A DNA stretch of 64,000 nucleotides from Acerihabitans sp047324305 (GCF_047324305.1 NZ_CP178740.1:4402001-4466000); one strand, 5' to 3'; numbered from the stretch's first letter, positions 17,768-27,335 are shown. Notes: generated by a model not told the origin, from the sequence alone. A program made the numbers and translations.

Positions 17768-18181
17768 ATGGCTAAAAATGATCCCGATCGCATCGTCCCC
17801 GACCATCTGACCGATATGCAGCGCCACGTCACGCAGGAGCGGGGCACCGAGCCGCCTTATAGCGGTAAGTTGCTGGAAAATAAGCGCACCGGCCAGTACC
17901 ACTGCCTGTGCTGCAACGCGCCGCTGTTTTTTTCTGCAACCAAATATGACTCCGGCTGCGGCTGGCCGAGTTTTTACGAGCCGGTTAACGAGTCCGCCAT
18001 CCGTTATCTGGACGACAACTCCCATGGTATGCATCGCGTGGAGATCCGCTGCGGCAATTGCGATGCCCATCTTGGGCACGTATTCCCGGACGGGCCGCAG
18101 CCCGGCGGCGCCCGTTTTTGCGTTAACTCCGCTTCGCTGCGTTTTAAGGACCAGGAAAATGGCGAAGAAATCGACGGCTGA
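17768..18181 (+). CDS. msrB: Peptide methionine (R)-S-oxide reductase MsrB
   Basis: Repairs oxidised proteins by reducing methionine-R-sulfoxide. 137 residues, as in E. coli. Structural zinc is held by two CxxC pairs (Cys46/Cys49 in HCLCCN, Cys95/Cys98 in RCGNCDA). The catalytic cysteine is Cys118 in RFCVNSASL, with the substrate pocket SGCGWPSFYEPV. Followed after 88 bases by yeaC on the same strand, the E. coli order. Confidence 0.97.
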   Translation: MAKNDPDRIVPDHLTDMQRHVTQERGTEPPYSGKLLENKRTGQYHCLCCNAPLFFSATKYDSGCGWPSFYEPVNESAIRYLDDNSHGMHRVEIRCGNCDAHLGHVFPDGPQPGGARFCVNSASLRFKDQENGEEIDG

Positions 18182-18269
18182 TTCGCACGTAACACACCCG
18201 CGCGTATCGCTGCCGGCGGAGGCAAGCTTTATCGATTCAGCTAATTATTCTTATGATAAGGAATAAATC

Positions 18270-18542
18270 GTGGACGTTGATGCGCTACTGGCTAACCTGA
18301 CGCCTGACATCTACCAGCGCCTGAAAACGGCGGTGGAACTGGGCAAATGGCCCGACGGCGTTCCCCTGACCGCCGAACAAAAGGATAACTGCCTGCAAAT
18401 GGTGATGCTGTGGCAGGCGCGTCATAATCATCAGCCGGAGCATATGAGCATCGGCACCGACGGGCAAATCGTGATGAAAAGCAAGCGCGAGCTGCTTGAG
18501 GAGCTGACCGGGCGACCGGTGGCGCGTATCAAGCCCGAATAG
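18270..18542 (+). CDS. yeaC: DUF1315 family protein YeaC
   Basis: A 90-residue cytosolic protein of unknown function that matches E. coli YeaC (90 aa): TPDIYQRLKTAVELGKWPDGVPLT, QMVMLWQARHNHQPEHM and GQIVMKSKREL are conserved. Starts at GTG with AAGGAA 6 bases upstream. The msrB-yeaC pairing is conserved. Confidence 0.93.
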   Translation: MDVDALLANLTPDIYQRLKTAVELGKWPDGVPLTAEQKDNCLQMVMLWQARHNHQPEHMSIGTDGQIVMKSKRELLEELTGRPVARIKPE

Positions 18543-18550
18543 CGCGGCCA

Positions 18551-18584
18551 TCCCGGCAGGCGCGGCCGCGTCACCATGCCGGGA
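18551..18584. terminator. Hairpin between convergent yeaC and pncA
   Basis: TCCCGGCA (18551-18558) and TGCCGGGA (18577-18584) form an 8-bp stem around a GC-rich 18-base loop that contains GCGGCCGC. There is no T-run on either side, so termination is only suggested by position. Confidence 0.35.
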
Positions 18585-18616
18585 AACGCCTATCCTTCGC
18601 CGGCGCCGCTTCGCGC

Positions 18617-19252
18617 TCAGACGCCGCGCATCATCTCATCCAGGGTCACCAGCCTGGCGCCGTGGCGGCGCATTTCCTCCAGCGCCCTTTGGCTGTCGCC
18701 GGCGTCCAGGTTGACGCCGCGGCATCCTTCGGTGAGCACGTCGGTGCGATAGCCCAGCGACAGCGCGTCAAGCACGGTGAACTTTACGCAATAGTCGGTC
18801 GCCAGCCCCATCACCGTCAGATGGGTGATATCCAGCGCGCGCAGCCAGTCATCCAGCTCGGTCTGCTGGCGATGGCCGTTATCAAAAAACGCGCTGTAGC
18901 TGTCTATCTCGGGCTGGCGGCCCTTGAGGATCTTCTTATCAATCCATTGCTGATGCAACTGCGGGTGCAACTGCGCCCCGGGGGTATCCTGTACGCAGTG
19001 CACCGGCCACCATACCTGGCTGAGACCGTCCAGCATGCCGGTATCGCCCACCCGGGCGCCGGCGTTGACCGCAAAACTGCCGTGCTGGCGTGGATGCCAG
19101 TCCAGCGAGGCCGCCACCGGGAAACCCGACCGGCGGCAAAAGGCCATCGCCTGGTTGGCGACGCTTATCACCGCGTCTCCCTCGGCGACCGCCAGCGCGC
19201 CGCCCGGGCAAAAATCATTTTGTAAATCGATCAACAGTAAGGCGCTGTTCAT
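18617..19252 (-). CDS. pncA: Nicotinamidase PncA
   Basis: Hydrolyses nicotinamide to nicotinate in NAD salvage; it also acts on pyrazinamide. 211 residues (E. coli 213). The isochorismatase-like fold has the catalytic Asp in LLIDLQNDFCPGG, the Lys in the segment KKILKGRQPEIDSYSAF, the metal-site SLDWHPRQHGSF and the nucleophilic Cys in GLATDYCVKFTVLDA. It starts 13 bases after the ansA stop codon on the same strand, so the two form an operon as in E. coli. Confidence 0.95.
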   Translation of the reverse strand: MNSALLLIDLQNDFCPGGALAVAEGDAVISVANQAMAFCRRSGFPVAASLDWHPRQHGSFAVNAGARVGDTGMLDGLSQVWWPVHCVQDTPGAQLHPQLHQQWIDKKILKGRQPEIDSYSAFFDNGHRQQTELDDWLRALDITHLTVMGLATDYCVKFTVLDALSLGYRTDVLTEGCRGVNLDAGDSQRALEEMRRHGARLVTLDEMMRGV

Positions 19253-19265
19253 AGATCTCTCCCGT

Positions 19266-20282
19266 TCACTCTTTAACGGTTAACTCCCCGCGCAGGTTTT
19301 GCTGCATCAGACGGCAAATATCGGCGGCCGGCAGCGACTGGCTCAATAAAAAGTGCAGTTTGGTCAGGGTGGCCTCGACGGTCATATCAAATCCGCTGAT
19401 AACGCCGGCCCGCGCCAGGGCGTTGCCGGTAGCGTAGCCGCCCATATCGACCCGGCCGGAAAAACATTGGGTCAGGTTGACCACGATGCTTCCGCGCGCC
19501 ACCGCCTGGCGCAATTCATCCAGCAGCGCCGGGTGCTGCGGGGCGTTGCCCACGCCGTAGGAGCGCAGGATCAGCGCTTTCACCGGCTGGCGTAAAAAAT
19601 TGCCCACCACATCGGCGGAAATGCCGGGATAAAGCGTGACCACCCCGACCGGCTGCGGCGTGATCGGATGACTGATAAGCACGCCGTCGCCCCCGGGCGG
19701 CAGCGGGGAGGCCATGCGGCGTATATGGATGCCCGCTTCCAGCAGCGGCGGCAAATTGGGTGAGGCAAACGCGTCGAAACCGTCGGCGTGGGCTTTGGTG
19801 GCGCGGTTGCCGCGAAACATCTTATTGTTAAAAAACAGGCTGACTTCATTTACGGGATAGTTGGCCGCCAGGTACAGCGCGTTGAGCAGATTGGTCTGGC
19901 CGTCGGATCGCAGTTCCTCCAGCGGGATCTGCGATCCGGTGACGATCACCGGCTTATTCAGGTTTTCCAGCATAAACGACAGCGCGGAGGCGGTGAACGC
20001 CATGGTGTCCGTGCCGTGTAAAATAACAAACCCATCATAGCGATGATAATTTTCCGCGACATCCTGGGCGATATGTTGCCAATCGTCGGGCGTCATATCG
20101 GAGGAGTCGATCAGCGGCGTGTATTCATGCACGGTGAAATCGGGCATTTCCGGGCGATAGAATTCCGGCATCAGGGCCAGCTGACGCTGCAGATGCCCCG
20201 AGACCGGGATATAACCGTTTTCGGAACGTTGCATACCAATGGTGCCGCCGGTATACGCAACATAAATGGATTTTTTTGACAT
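19266..20282 (-). CDS. ansA: Cytoplasmic L-asparaginase I AnsA
   Basis: Hydrolyses L-asparagine to aspartate and ammonia. 338 residues, the same as E. coli. Both catalytic threonine motifs are present: YTGGTIGM near residue 14 and ILHGTDTMAFTASAL near residue 90. No signal peptide is present, which separates it from periplasmic AnsB. Upstream of pncA in one operon. Confidence 0.96.
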   Translation of the reverse strand: MSKKSIYVAYTGGTIGMQRSENGYIPVSGHLQRQLALMPEFYRPEMPDFTVHEYTPLIDSSDMTPDDWQHIAQDVAENYHRYDGFVILHGTDTMAFTASALSFMLENLNKPVIVTGSQIPLEELRSDGQTNLLNALYLAANYPVNEVSLFFNNKMFRGNRATKAHADGFDAFASPNLPPLLEAGIHIRRMASPLPPGGDGVLISHPITPQPVGVVTLYPGISADVVGNFLRQPVKALILRSYGVGNAPQHPALLDELRQAVARGSIVVNLTQCFSGRVDMGGYATGNALARAGVISGFDMTVEATLTKLHFLLSQSLPAADICRLMQQNLRGELTVKE

Positions 20283-20330
20283 GAAGGGACAGGCGTTGAC
20301 GGGATAATACGCTAATTATACGTCCTGCAG

Positions 20331-20360
20331 GCAATAACACCAGCCCCGGACGGGGCTGGT
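20331..20360 (-). terminator. Terminator of sppA
   Basis: On the minus strand ACCAGCCCC pairs with GGGGCTGGT across a 4-base loop (20339-20360), followed by GTTATTGC. It sits 20 bases after the sppA stop codon and ahead of ansA. Confidence 0.65.
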
Positions 20361-20379
20361 ATCGGTTGGGGCGGCCAGG

Positions 20380-22230
20380 TTATTGGACGTCACCGCAGGT
20401 AAGGCAATAGGCGTAACGGTTCTGGGGGTCGTTCAATTTCGGAAACGCGTTGGCCTGGGTGGAAAACAGGGCGGAAACCTGCGCGGCCGGCACCGGCAGG
20501 AACGCCTGGATCATGACGGGCAGATGCGCATAAACCGCGGCGCTGGTTTGCGACATGACCATATCAAGCAGGCTCGGCTCATCCAGATACCAGTTCAGGT
20601 AGTATTGCTGTAATTTCGCCAGTTCGGCCGCTTTCGCCACCGCGTCGTCAAAATCCCCCAACTGATCGACCAGGCCGTTGGTCTTGGCATCGCTGCCGAC
20701 CCAGACATGACCCTGGGCAATCTTATCGACCTCCTCGGGAGATTTGTTCCGCGCCTTGCCCACAAGCGTAATAAAGTTCTTGTAGCCGTTCTCGATGTTG
20801 AGCTGCATCATCTGCGAAAATTCCGGCGGCAGCGCCTTGGTCATCGACAGATCGGCCAATGGCGAGGTGGCGACGCCATCGGTATGGACGCCTATGCTGC
20901 CCAGCGAATCCTCGAAGGTGTTGATAACGCCGAAAATACCGATCGAGCCGGTGAGGGTGCTGGGACTGGCGATGATGTAGTTGGCCGGGGTGGAAATCCA
21001 GTAACCGCCGGATGCGGCCATGCCGCCCATGGAAACCACCACCGGTTTACCCGCGGTGCGCGCCGCCTCGAGCTCGGAACGGATCATCTCGGAGGCGCTG
21101 ACGCTGCCGCCGGGACTGTTAACCCGCAAGACGATGGCCTTGACATCGGGATCCAGCCTGGCGTCGCGGATCTGGCCGGCGGTCGTGTCGCCGCCGACCG
21201 ACCCCGGGGTTTCTGGGCCGTCGATAATGGCGCCGTTGGCGAAAATTACCGCAATCTGGCCGCCTTTTTGCGGTTGCCGCGGCGTCTGGTAATCATAAAT
21301 ACTGACGGCGTTAAACGCGTTTTTTTGCTTGTTCCAGCCAAAGGCCTTAGTCATTTCCGCTTCGATGGCCACACGGGAGGCCACGGTATCGACCCACTTA
21401 TTCGCCAGCGCGAACTGCGCCGTATCGCCGTCGACGGACCGCAGGCCGGCCACCATCGCCTGGGCGCCGGGGAACAGCTGATCAGACGTGATCTGGCGGT
21501 TTGCGGCCACGGTATCTACATAGTGCTGCCATAACTGGCCGAGCCAGCGGCTGTCGGCGTCACGGGCGGCGGGGGACATATCATCGCGCAGGAACGGCTC
21601 CACGGCGGATTTATAGGTGCCGACCCGGAAAATATGGGTATTGACCTTCAATTTATCCAGCAGTGATTTGTAATACAGATTATTGGTGGCCAGGCCATGA
21701 AGATCCACCGCGCCCTGGGGCGTAAGGTAGATTTTATTGGCGAAGCTGGCCAGGTAGTACTGCGCCTGGTTGTAGCTGTCGCCGGCGGCATAGATCGGCT
21801 TGCCGGAGTCGCGGAATTCGCGCAGCGCCTTACCGATATACTGCAGCGAGGCCTGGTCCGCGCCGGCGAAATCCTTCAGCGAAAGCACCAGGCCGGTAAT
21901 GTTGCCATCGGATTTTGCCTGGCGCAGCATATCCACCACGTCAAACAATGAGTTTTCCTGCAAACGGTTACTGGATGCGCCCAGTAATTCACGGCCGATT
22001 TGCCGTAATTTATTATTGACCGACGGCTTTTCGACCACCACCCCGGTAAGATCCACCAGTAGGGCGCCTTTGCCCGGCTCCGGCGCCGACCGGTGCAATT
22101 GCAGGTAAATACCTACGCAGACGACAATAATGAAAATAAGAAACAGGTTCAGGATAAATTCGCGGATGAAATTTAACAAACGCCAGCACCATCTGAAGGG
22201 GCCGGATATTATTCGCCACAATGTGCGCAT
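20380..22230 (-). CDS. sppA: Signal peptide peptidase SppA (protease IV)
   Basis: Inner-membrane serine protease that degrades cleaved signal peptides in the periplasm. 616 residues from MRTLWRIISGPFRWCWRLLNF (E. coli 618), with GGAG 6 bases upstream; a 16-residue longer frame is rejected. A single membrane anchor lies at about 25-45. Two tandem SppA domains follow: the N-terminal one carries the catalytic lysine in RVGTYKSAVEPFLRDD, the C-terminal one the nucleophilic serine in GGMAASGGYWIST. Divergent from ydjA. Confidence 0.96.
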   Translation of the reverse strand: MRTLWRIISGPFRWCWRLLNFIREFILNLFLIFIIVVCVGIYLQLHRSAPEPGKGALLVDLTGVVVEKPSVNNKLRQIGRELLGASSNRLQENSLFDVVDMLRQAKSDGNITGLVLSLKDFAGADQASLQYIGKALREFRDSGKPIYAAGDSYNQAQYYLASFANKIYLTPQGAVDLHGLATNNLYYKSLLDKLKVNTHIFRVGTYKSAVEPFLRDDMSPAARDADSRWLGQLWQHYVDTVAANRQITSDQLFPGAQAMVAGLRSVDGDTAQFALANKWVDTVASRVAIEAEMTKAFGWNKQKNAFNAVSIYDYQTPRQPQKGGQIAVIFANGAIIDGPETPGSVGGDTTAGQIRDARLDPDVKAIVLRVNSPGGSVSASEMIRSELEAARTAGKPVVVSMGGMAASGGYWISTPANYIIASPSTLTGSIGIFGVINTFEDSLGSIGVHTDGVATSPLADLSMTKALPPEFSQMMQLNIENGYKNFITLVGKARNKSPEEVDKIAQGHVWVGSDAKTNGLVDQLGDFDDAVAKAAELAKLQQYYLNWYLDEPSLLDMVMSQTSAAVYAHLPVMIQAFLPVPAAQVSALFSTQANAFPKLNDPQNRYAYCLTCGDVQ

Positions 22231-22482
22231 GTGTGCTCCATAAAAACTACGTGTGCAGGAATCATAATCTAAAATCAACTCAGCAACGTTTAACCATCAA
22301 CGTTACGATGGCTGAATAGTCGTCACAATGCCGATGAGAGTGTGTTGTCAGGTATCCTAAAGATCCCCCCGCTAAAAGTCAGCATTAAAGATAAGAAAAA
22401 ATCCGCTTAAAAAGCGTCATACTGTTTCCAACCAAGGGCATATGTTACCGTAGCGGTCGTGCCCACCATCAGGAGTAAGGTA

Positions 22483-23034
22483 ATGGATGCATTAGAACTT
22501 TTGTTAAACCGGCGTTCGGCGTCACGACTTGCCGAGCCGGCGCCCGCCGGCGACGTCCTGGATAATATTATCCGCGCCGGCATGCGCGCCCCGGATCATG
22601 GCGCGCTGCAGCCGTGGCGCTTTGTCATCATCGACGGGGAAGGGCGTACGCGTTTTAGCGAACTGCTGCACCAGTCGGCACTTGAGGCCGGGCTGGACGA
22701 AAAGGGCGTTGAAAAAGCCCGGCAGGCGCCGTTCAGGGCGCCGATGATTATCGCCGTACTGGCCTGGTGCGATACCCAGACCAAAGTTCCACGATGGGAG
22801 CAGGTCATTTCGGCGGGATGCGCAGTGCAGGCGATGCAGATGGCCGCCCTGGCGCAAGGCTTCAACGGCATCTGGCGCACCGGCCTGTGGGCGACGGCGC
22901 CGGCCGTGAAACAAGCGTTCGGCTGCCGTGAACAGGATGAGATCGTCGGCTTTTTGTATTTGGGTACCCCGCAGTTGAAAGCCTCCACCACTATCCTGGC
23001 GCCGGATACGGAGCCGTTCGTGCGTCACTTCTAG
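22483..23034 (+). CDS. ydjA: Nitroreductase-family protein YdjA
   Basis: FMN-dependent small nitroreductase-like oxidoreductase of 183 residues, the same as E. coli, from MDALELLLNRRSASRLAEPAP; AGGAG lies 7 bases upstream and the eight earlier codons are rejected. Conserved features are RRSASRL, MRAPDHGALQPWRFVII, the cysteine-containing SAGCAVQAMQMAALAQGF and EIVGFLYLGTPQ. Its natural substrate is unknown. In E. coli selD lies between ydjA and topB; here topB follows directly. Confidence 0.94.
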   Translation: MDALELLLNRRSASRLAEPAPAGDVLDNIIRAGMRAPDHGALQPWRFVIIDGEGRTRFSELLHQSALEAGLDEKGVEKARQAPFRAPMIIAVLAWCDTQTKVPRWEQVISAGCAVQAMQMAALAQGFNGIWRTGLWATAPAVKQAFGCREQDEIVGFLYLGTPQLKASTTILAPDTEPFVRHF

Positions 23035-23177
23035 CCGTTCCCGGCGGGCCGGCGTTGCGCGATGTGCCCGCGCCGCGCGCCGGCGGCGCGTGGCGCAGCC
23101 TGGCCAACAGTGGTATCCTGATGCCCGTAGATCCGGCCCTGGCGGCCTGTGTGTAAGAGTAAAATAGAGGGTGCGCG

Positions 23178-25130
23178 ATGCAGCTTTTTATTGCTGAAAA
23201 ACCCAGCCTGGCCCGGGCGATTGCCGATGTCCTGCCGCAGCCCCACCGCCGGGGAGACGGCTATATAGCCTGCGGACCGGACCATGTGGTGACCTGGTGT
23301 ATCGGTCATCTGCTTGAGCAGGCGCAGCCCGACGCGTATGACAGCCGCTATGCCCGCTGGTCGCTGGCCGATTTACCTATCGTGCCGCAAAAATGGCGGC
23401 TGCAGCCGCGGCCATCGGTGCAAAAACAGCTAAATGTGGTGAAAAAGCTGCTGGCCGACGCCGCGGAAGTGATCCACGCCGGCGATCCGGACCGCGAGGG
23501 CCAACTGCTGGTGGATGAGGTGCTGGATTATCTGGCGCTGAGCGGGGATAAACGTCGCAATGCCAAACGCTGTCTGGTCAACGATCTCAATCCGCAGGCG
23601 GTCAGCAAGGCTATTTCCCGTCTGCGCGAAAACCGCGAATTTATTCCGCTGTGCGTTTCCGCGCTGGCGCGTGCGCGCGCCGATTGGCTTTACGGCATCA
23701 ATATGACCCGCGCTTATACCCTCCTGGGCCGCAACGCCGGCTATCAAGGCGTATTATCCGTGGGTCGCGTGCAGACGCCGGTGCTGGGGCTGGTGGTCAA
23801 GCGTGATGAGGAAATCGAGAACTTTGTGCCGAAAACCTTTTTTGAGGTTAAGGCGCATATTGTGACACCGTCACAAGAACGCTTTGTCGCCCTGTGGGTG
23901 CCCAGCGAGGCCTGCGAATCCTATCAGGACGAGGAAGGACGCCTGCTGCATCGCGCCCTGGCCGATCATGTGGTTACCCGTATCGCCGGCCAGCCGGCGC
24001 GCGTAACCCTGTATCAGGATAAGCGGGAAGCCGAGGCGCCGCCGCTGCCGTTCTCGTTGTCAACCCTGCAAATCGAGGCGGCCAGGCGCTATGGACTTAG
24101 CGCCCAGCAGGTGTTGGATGTCTGCCAGCGCCTGTACGAGACCCATAAGCTGATTACCTATCCCCGTTCGGACTGCCGTTACCTGCCGGAAGAACATTTT
24201 GCCGGGCGCCAGGCGGTGCTTAACGCCATCCAGGCCCACCAGCCGGACCTCATGACGCAGGCAACACTGGATAAAGACCAGAAAAACCGCGCCTGGGATG
24301 ATAAAAAGGTGGACGCGCATCATGCCATCATTCCCACCGCCCGCGGTGGCAAAACGACGCTCACCGAGAACGAGCATAAGGTGTATGCGCTGGTGGCCCG
24401 GCAATATTTGATGCAGTTTTGCGCCGATGCGATGTTTCGCCGCTGCGTGATCAATCTGGATATTGCCGGCGGCAAGTTTGTCGCCAAAGCGCGCTTTCTG
24501 GCGGAAGCAGGATGGCGCACGCTGCTGGGCGGCAAGGAGCGCGACGAGGAAAATGACGGCACGCCGCTGCCGGTGGTGGCGAAAGGGGATGAACTGCTGT
24601 GCGAGTCGGGGGAAGTGGTGTCCCGCGAGACCCAGCCGCCGAGGCCGTTCAACGATGCGACGCTGTTGTCCGCCATGACCGGTATCGCGCGGTTTGTGCA
24701 GGATAAGGAATTGAAAAAAATCCTGCGGGCCACCGACGGGCTGGGCACCGAGGCCACCCGCGCCGGCATTATCGAGCTGCTGTTTACCCGCGGGTTTTTA
24801 GTGAAAAAAGGGCGAAATATCCTCTCGACCCCCACGGGACGCGGCCTGATCCATGCCCTGCCGCCCAGCGCCGCCAGCCCGGATATGACCGCGCATTGGG
24901 AGGCGACCCTGACCAAAATCAGCGAAAAACAGTGCCGCTATGAGGATTTTATGCAGCCCCTGACCGCTACCCTGCAAAGTCTTATCCAGCAGGCGCGACA
25001 GCAGCCGGCGCCGCCGTCACTGCGCGGCCTGCCGCCTGCCGCTGCTAAGGGAAATACCGGCGCGACAGGCAAAAAAACCTTCCGGCGCGCGCCCCGCGGT
25101 ACGCCAAAACCCCAGGCGGGCGCCGCCTGA
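23178..25130 (+). CDS. topB: DNA topoisomerase III
   Basis: Type IA topoisomerase that decatenates DNA and resolves recombination and replication intermediates. 650 residues (E. coli 653). The Toprim domain begins QLFIAEKPSLARAIADVLP, with the acidic DPDREGQLLVDEVL. The active-site tyrosine is in ETHKLITYPRSDCRYL. The decatenation-loop region and a C-terminal basic tail (KKTFRRAPRGTPKPQ) are present. The tail is Pro/Ala/Arg-rich and contains no zinc motif. Starts 143 bases after ydjA. Confidence 0.97.
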   Translation: MQLFIAEKPSLARAIADVLPQPHRRGDGYIACGPDHVVTWCIGHLLEQAQPDAYDSRYARWSLADLPIVPQKWRLQPRPSVQKQLNVVKKLLADAAEVIHAGDPDREGQLLVDEVLDYLALSGDKRRNAKRCLVNDLNPQAVSKAISRLRENREFIPLCVSALARARADWLYGINMTRAYTLLGRNAGYQGVLSVGRVQTPVLGLVVKRDEEIENFVPKTFFEVKAHIVTPSQERFVALWVPSEACESYQDEEGRLLHRALADHVVTRIAGQPARVTLYQDKREAEAPPLPFSLSTLQIEAARRYGLSAQQVLDVCQRLYETHKLITYPRSDCRYLPEEHFAGRQAVLNAIQAHQPDLMTQATLDKDQKNRAWDDKKVDAHHAIIPTARGGKTTLTENEHKVYALVARQYLMQFCADAMFRRCVINLDIAGGKFVAKARFLAEAGWRTLLGGKERDEENDGTPLPVVAKGDELLCESGEVVSRETQPPRPFNDATLLSAMTGIARFVQDKELKKILRATDGLGTEATRAGIIELLFTRGFLVKKGRNILSTPTGRGLIHALPPSAASPDMTAHWEATLTKISEKQCRYEDFMQPLTATLQSLIQQARQQPAPPSLRGLPPAAAKGNTGATGKKTFRRAPRGTPKPQAGAA

Positions 25131-25207
25131 GGCATTTTGTGACGCCGTCACATTTTTTCTGCCGGCATGGCCATAAAAATACCTGTGCCCGGCGTTGGCC
25201 GCGCGCC

Positions 25208-25615
25208 TTATTGCCTGCGTATACGTATAAAAGCCTGTAACAGCGGCCCATCCGCGGGCGCCAGCGCATAGGTGGCGGCAACCGCCGGTGGAAGCCAGGC
25301 AATTTCACTGTGACAGTGTAACGATATCCTGCCGCTAAAAGCCGTCACGTGCCAGGCGTGCAGCTGGATATGGCGGTCGGGCAGCGTAAGGCGTTCGCTG
25401 CCGATATACGCGCCGATTTGGGCGTCGATAGACAACTCCTCTTGTAACTCGCGCCGCAGCGCCTGCTGCTGGCTTTCCCCCGCCTCCTGTTTGCCGCCGG
25501 GAAATTCCCACAGGCCCGGCTGATCGCGTCGGGCATCCCGCCGCGCCACCAAAATGCGGCCGTCGCGCTCGATAATGGCCGCCACCACCTCAATGACCGG
25601 GGACGGCGCAATCAC
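25208..25615 (-). CDS. nudG: Nudix CTP/5-methyl-dCTP pyrophosphohydrolase NudG
   Basis: Hydrolyses oxidised or methylated pyrimidine (and some purine) triphosphates to monophosphates, cleaning the nucleotide pool. 135 residues. The Nudix box reads GGKQEAGESQQQALRRELQEELSI: the catalytic REUXEE core is intact, but the usual Gly of the final EEXGU is Ser here. The GTG start overlaps the xthA stop as GTGA, so the two genes are translationally coupled, and both act on oxidative DNA damage. In E. coli these genes lie apart. Confidence 0.93.
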   Translation of the reverse strand: MIAPSPVIEVVAAIIERDGRILVARRDARRDQPGLWEFPGGKQEAGESQQQALRRELQEELSIDAQIGAYIGSERLTLPDRHIQLHAWHVTAFSGRISLHCHSEIAWLPPAVAATYALAPADGPLLQAFIRIRRQ

Positions 25616-26418
25616 AGCGTGAAATCCGCCCAGACCGGCGCATGATCGGACGGTTTTTCCATGGCGCGGATAGCATAGTCGATGCCGGTGGCCGTGCAGG
25701 TCTGCGCCAGCAACGGCGACGCCAGCAGCAGGTCGATGCGCAGTCCGCGATTTTCATCAAAGCCGCGCGAGCGGTAATCGAACCAGGAGAACCGGTCGGC
25801 GCTGTCGGGAAATTGCTGGCGGAAGGTATCAACCAGGCCCCAGGTCTGCAGACGTCCCAGCCATTCCCGCTCTTCGGGCAAAAATGAGCATTTGCCGGTG
25901 CGCAGCCAGCGTTTACGGCTTTCCTCGCCGATGCCGATATCCAGGTCGGTGGGACTGATATTCAGATCGCCCATGATCAGCAACAGGGATTGCGCATTGT
26001 GGTGTTGTTCAACGTAGTGTTGCAGATCCTGGTAGAAACGCTGCTTGGCGGGAAACTTAACCGGATGATCGCGGCTTTCCCCTTGGGGGAAGTAGCCGTT
26101 GACCAGCGTCAGGATGCCTTTCGGGGTAGCGAAATCGGCCATGATAATGCGGCGCTGGGCGTCGGCCTCGTCCGTCGCGAACCCGCGGCGCAGCGCCAGC
26201 GGCTGTTCGCGGCACAGCAGCGCCACGCCGTAGTGGCCTTTTTGGCCATGGTAATAGACGTGGTAGCCGTGGCGGGAGACCTCTTCCAGCGGGAACATAT
26301 CGTCATGCACTTTGGTTTCCTGCAAGCCGATAACGTCGGGCTGATGCTGCTCGATAATGGCCTCGAGCTGATGGGGCCTGGCCCGTAGCCCGTTGATGTT
26401 AAAGGAGACAAACTTCAT
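25612..26418 (-). CDS. xthA: Exodeoxyribonuclease III
   Basis: The major AP endonuclease and 3'-phosphatase/exonuclease of base excision repair. 268 residues from MKFVSFNINGLRARPHQLEAI, the E. coli length. Catalytic residues are in conserved blocks: Asn in FNINGLRA, Glu in GLQETKV, Asp/Asn in MGDLNISPTD, and the Asp-His pair in PSDHAPVW. Five upstream codons (MMAHK) are possible, but the family start is preferred. Overlaps nudG by 4 bases. The tRNA-Tyr/rtT transcription unit lies directly upstream on the same strand. Confidence 0.97.
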   Translation of the reverse strand: MKFVSFNINGLRARPHQLEAIIEQHQPDVIGLQETKVHDDMFPLEEVSRHGYHVYYHGQKGHYGVALLCREQPLALRRGFATDEADAQRRIIMADFATPKGILTLVNGYFPQGESRDHPVKFPAKQRFYQDLQHYVEQHHNAQSLLLIMGDLNISPTDLDIGIGEESRKRWLRTGKCSFLPEEREWLGRLQTWGLVDTFRQQFPDSADRFSWFDYRSRGFDENRGLRIDLLLASPLLAQTCTATGIDYAIRAMEKPSDHAPVWADFTL

Positions 26419-26457
26419 TTTGTGCGCCATCAAGGAAGTGATACGTGATGGTAGCAG

Positions 26458-26487
26458 AAAAAAAAACGGTTATAAACGATGGCGAAC
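26458..26487 (-). terminator. Probable terminator of the tyr tRNA-rtT transcript
   Basis: On the minus strand a GGTT...AACC pairing (about 26467-26487) is followed by G and nine T (26466-26458). The stem is short, but the T-run is the longest on this strand here and sits at the end of the repeat array, just before xthA. Confidence 0.45.
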
Positions 26488-26489
26488 CT

Positions 26490-27250
26490 GGCGAAGGTTT
26501 CATCCTCCCCCCAACGGGAAGTCGGTAATCCTGGGTGCTTTGGGAAATAACGAGGCGTATACAAGATGGTGGTGGGGGAAGGAATATTCGTCGCTGCGCT
26601 CCTCACCCTGCGGGCCGATGCTGGCGCATCGTTGTCTCGCTGCGCTCGGCTCGAACCTTGGTCGAAGGTTCTCATCCTCCCCCCAACGGGAAGTCTGTAA
26701 TCCTGGGTGCTGTGGGAAATAATGAGGCGTATGCAGATGGTGGTGGGGGAAGGATGATTCGTCGCTGCGCTCCTCACCCTGCGGGCCGATGCTGGCGCAT
26801 CGTTGTCTCGCTGCGCTCGGCTCGAACCTTGGTCGAAGGTTCTCATCCTCCCCCCAACGGGAAGTCTGTAATCCTGGGTGCTGTGGGAATGTATGCGGCG
26901 TATGCAGATGGTGGTGGGAGAAGGAATATTCGTCGCTGCGCTCCTCACCCTGCGGGCCGATGCTGGCGCATCGTTGTCTCGCTGCGCTCGGCTCGAACCT
27001 TGGCCGAAGGTTCTCATCCTTCCCCAACGGGAAGTCGGTAATCCTGGGTGCTGTGGGAAATAATGAGGCGTATACAAGATGGTGGTGGGGGAAGGAATAT
27101 TCGTCGCTGCGCTCCTCACCCTGCGGGCCGATGCTGGCGCATCGTTGTCTCGCTGCGCTCGGCTCGAACCTTGGTCGAAGGTTCTCATCCTCCCCCCAAC
27201 GGGAAGTCTGTAATCCTGGGTGCTGTGGGAATGTATGCAGCGTATGCAGA
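26490..27250 (-). repeat. rtT-type tandem repeats downstream of tRNA-Tyr
   Basis: About four and a half direct repeats. The tRNA-3'-end motif recurs with its AGATGG starting at 26564, 26735, 26906, 27077 and, in the real gene, 27248: exactly 171 bases each time. A second anchor (AACGGGAAGTC) recurs at 26513, 26685, 26856, 27026 and 27198 (spacing 170-172). Each unit carries the last 17 bases of the tRNA (TCCTTCCCCCACCACCA) and two small hairpins, AACCTT-N5-AAGGTT and GATGC-GCCA-GCATC. E. coli has the same design after tyrT (178-bp repeats, 19-bp tRNA end; RtT RNA and Tpr), next to purU as here. The outermost unit is degenerate. Confidence 0.85.
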
Positions 27251-27335
<85 letters not shown>

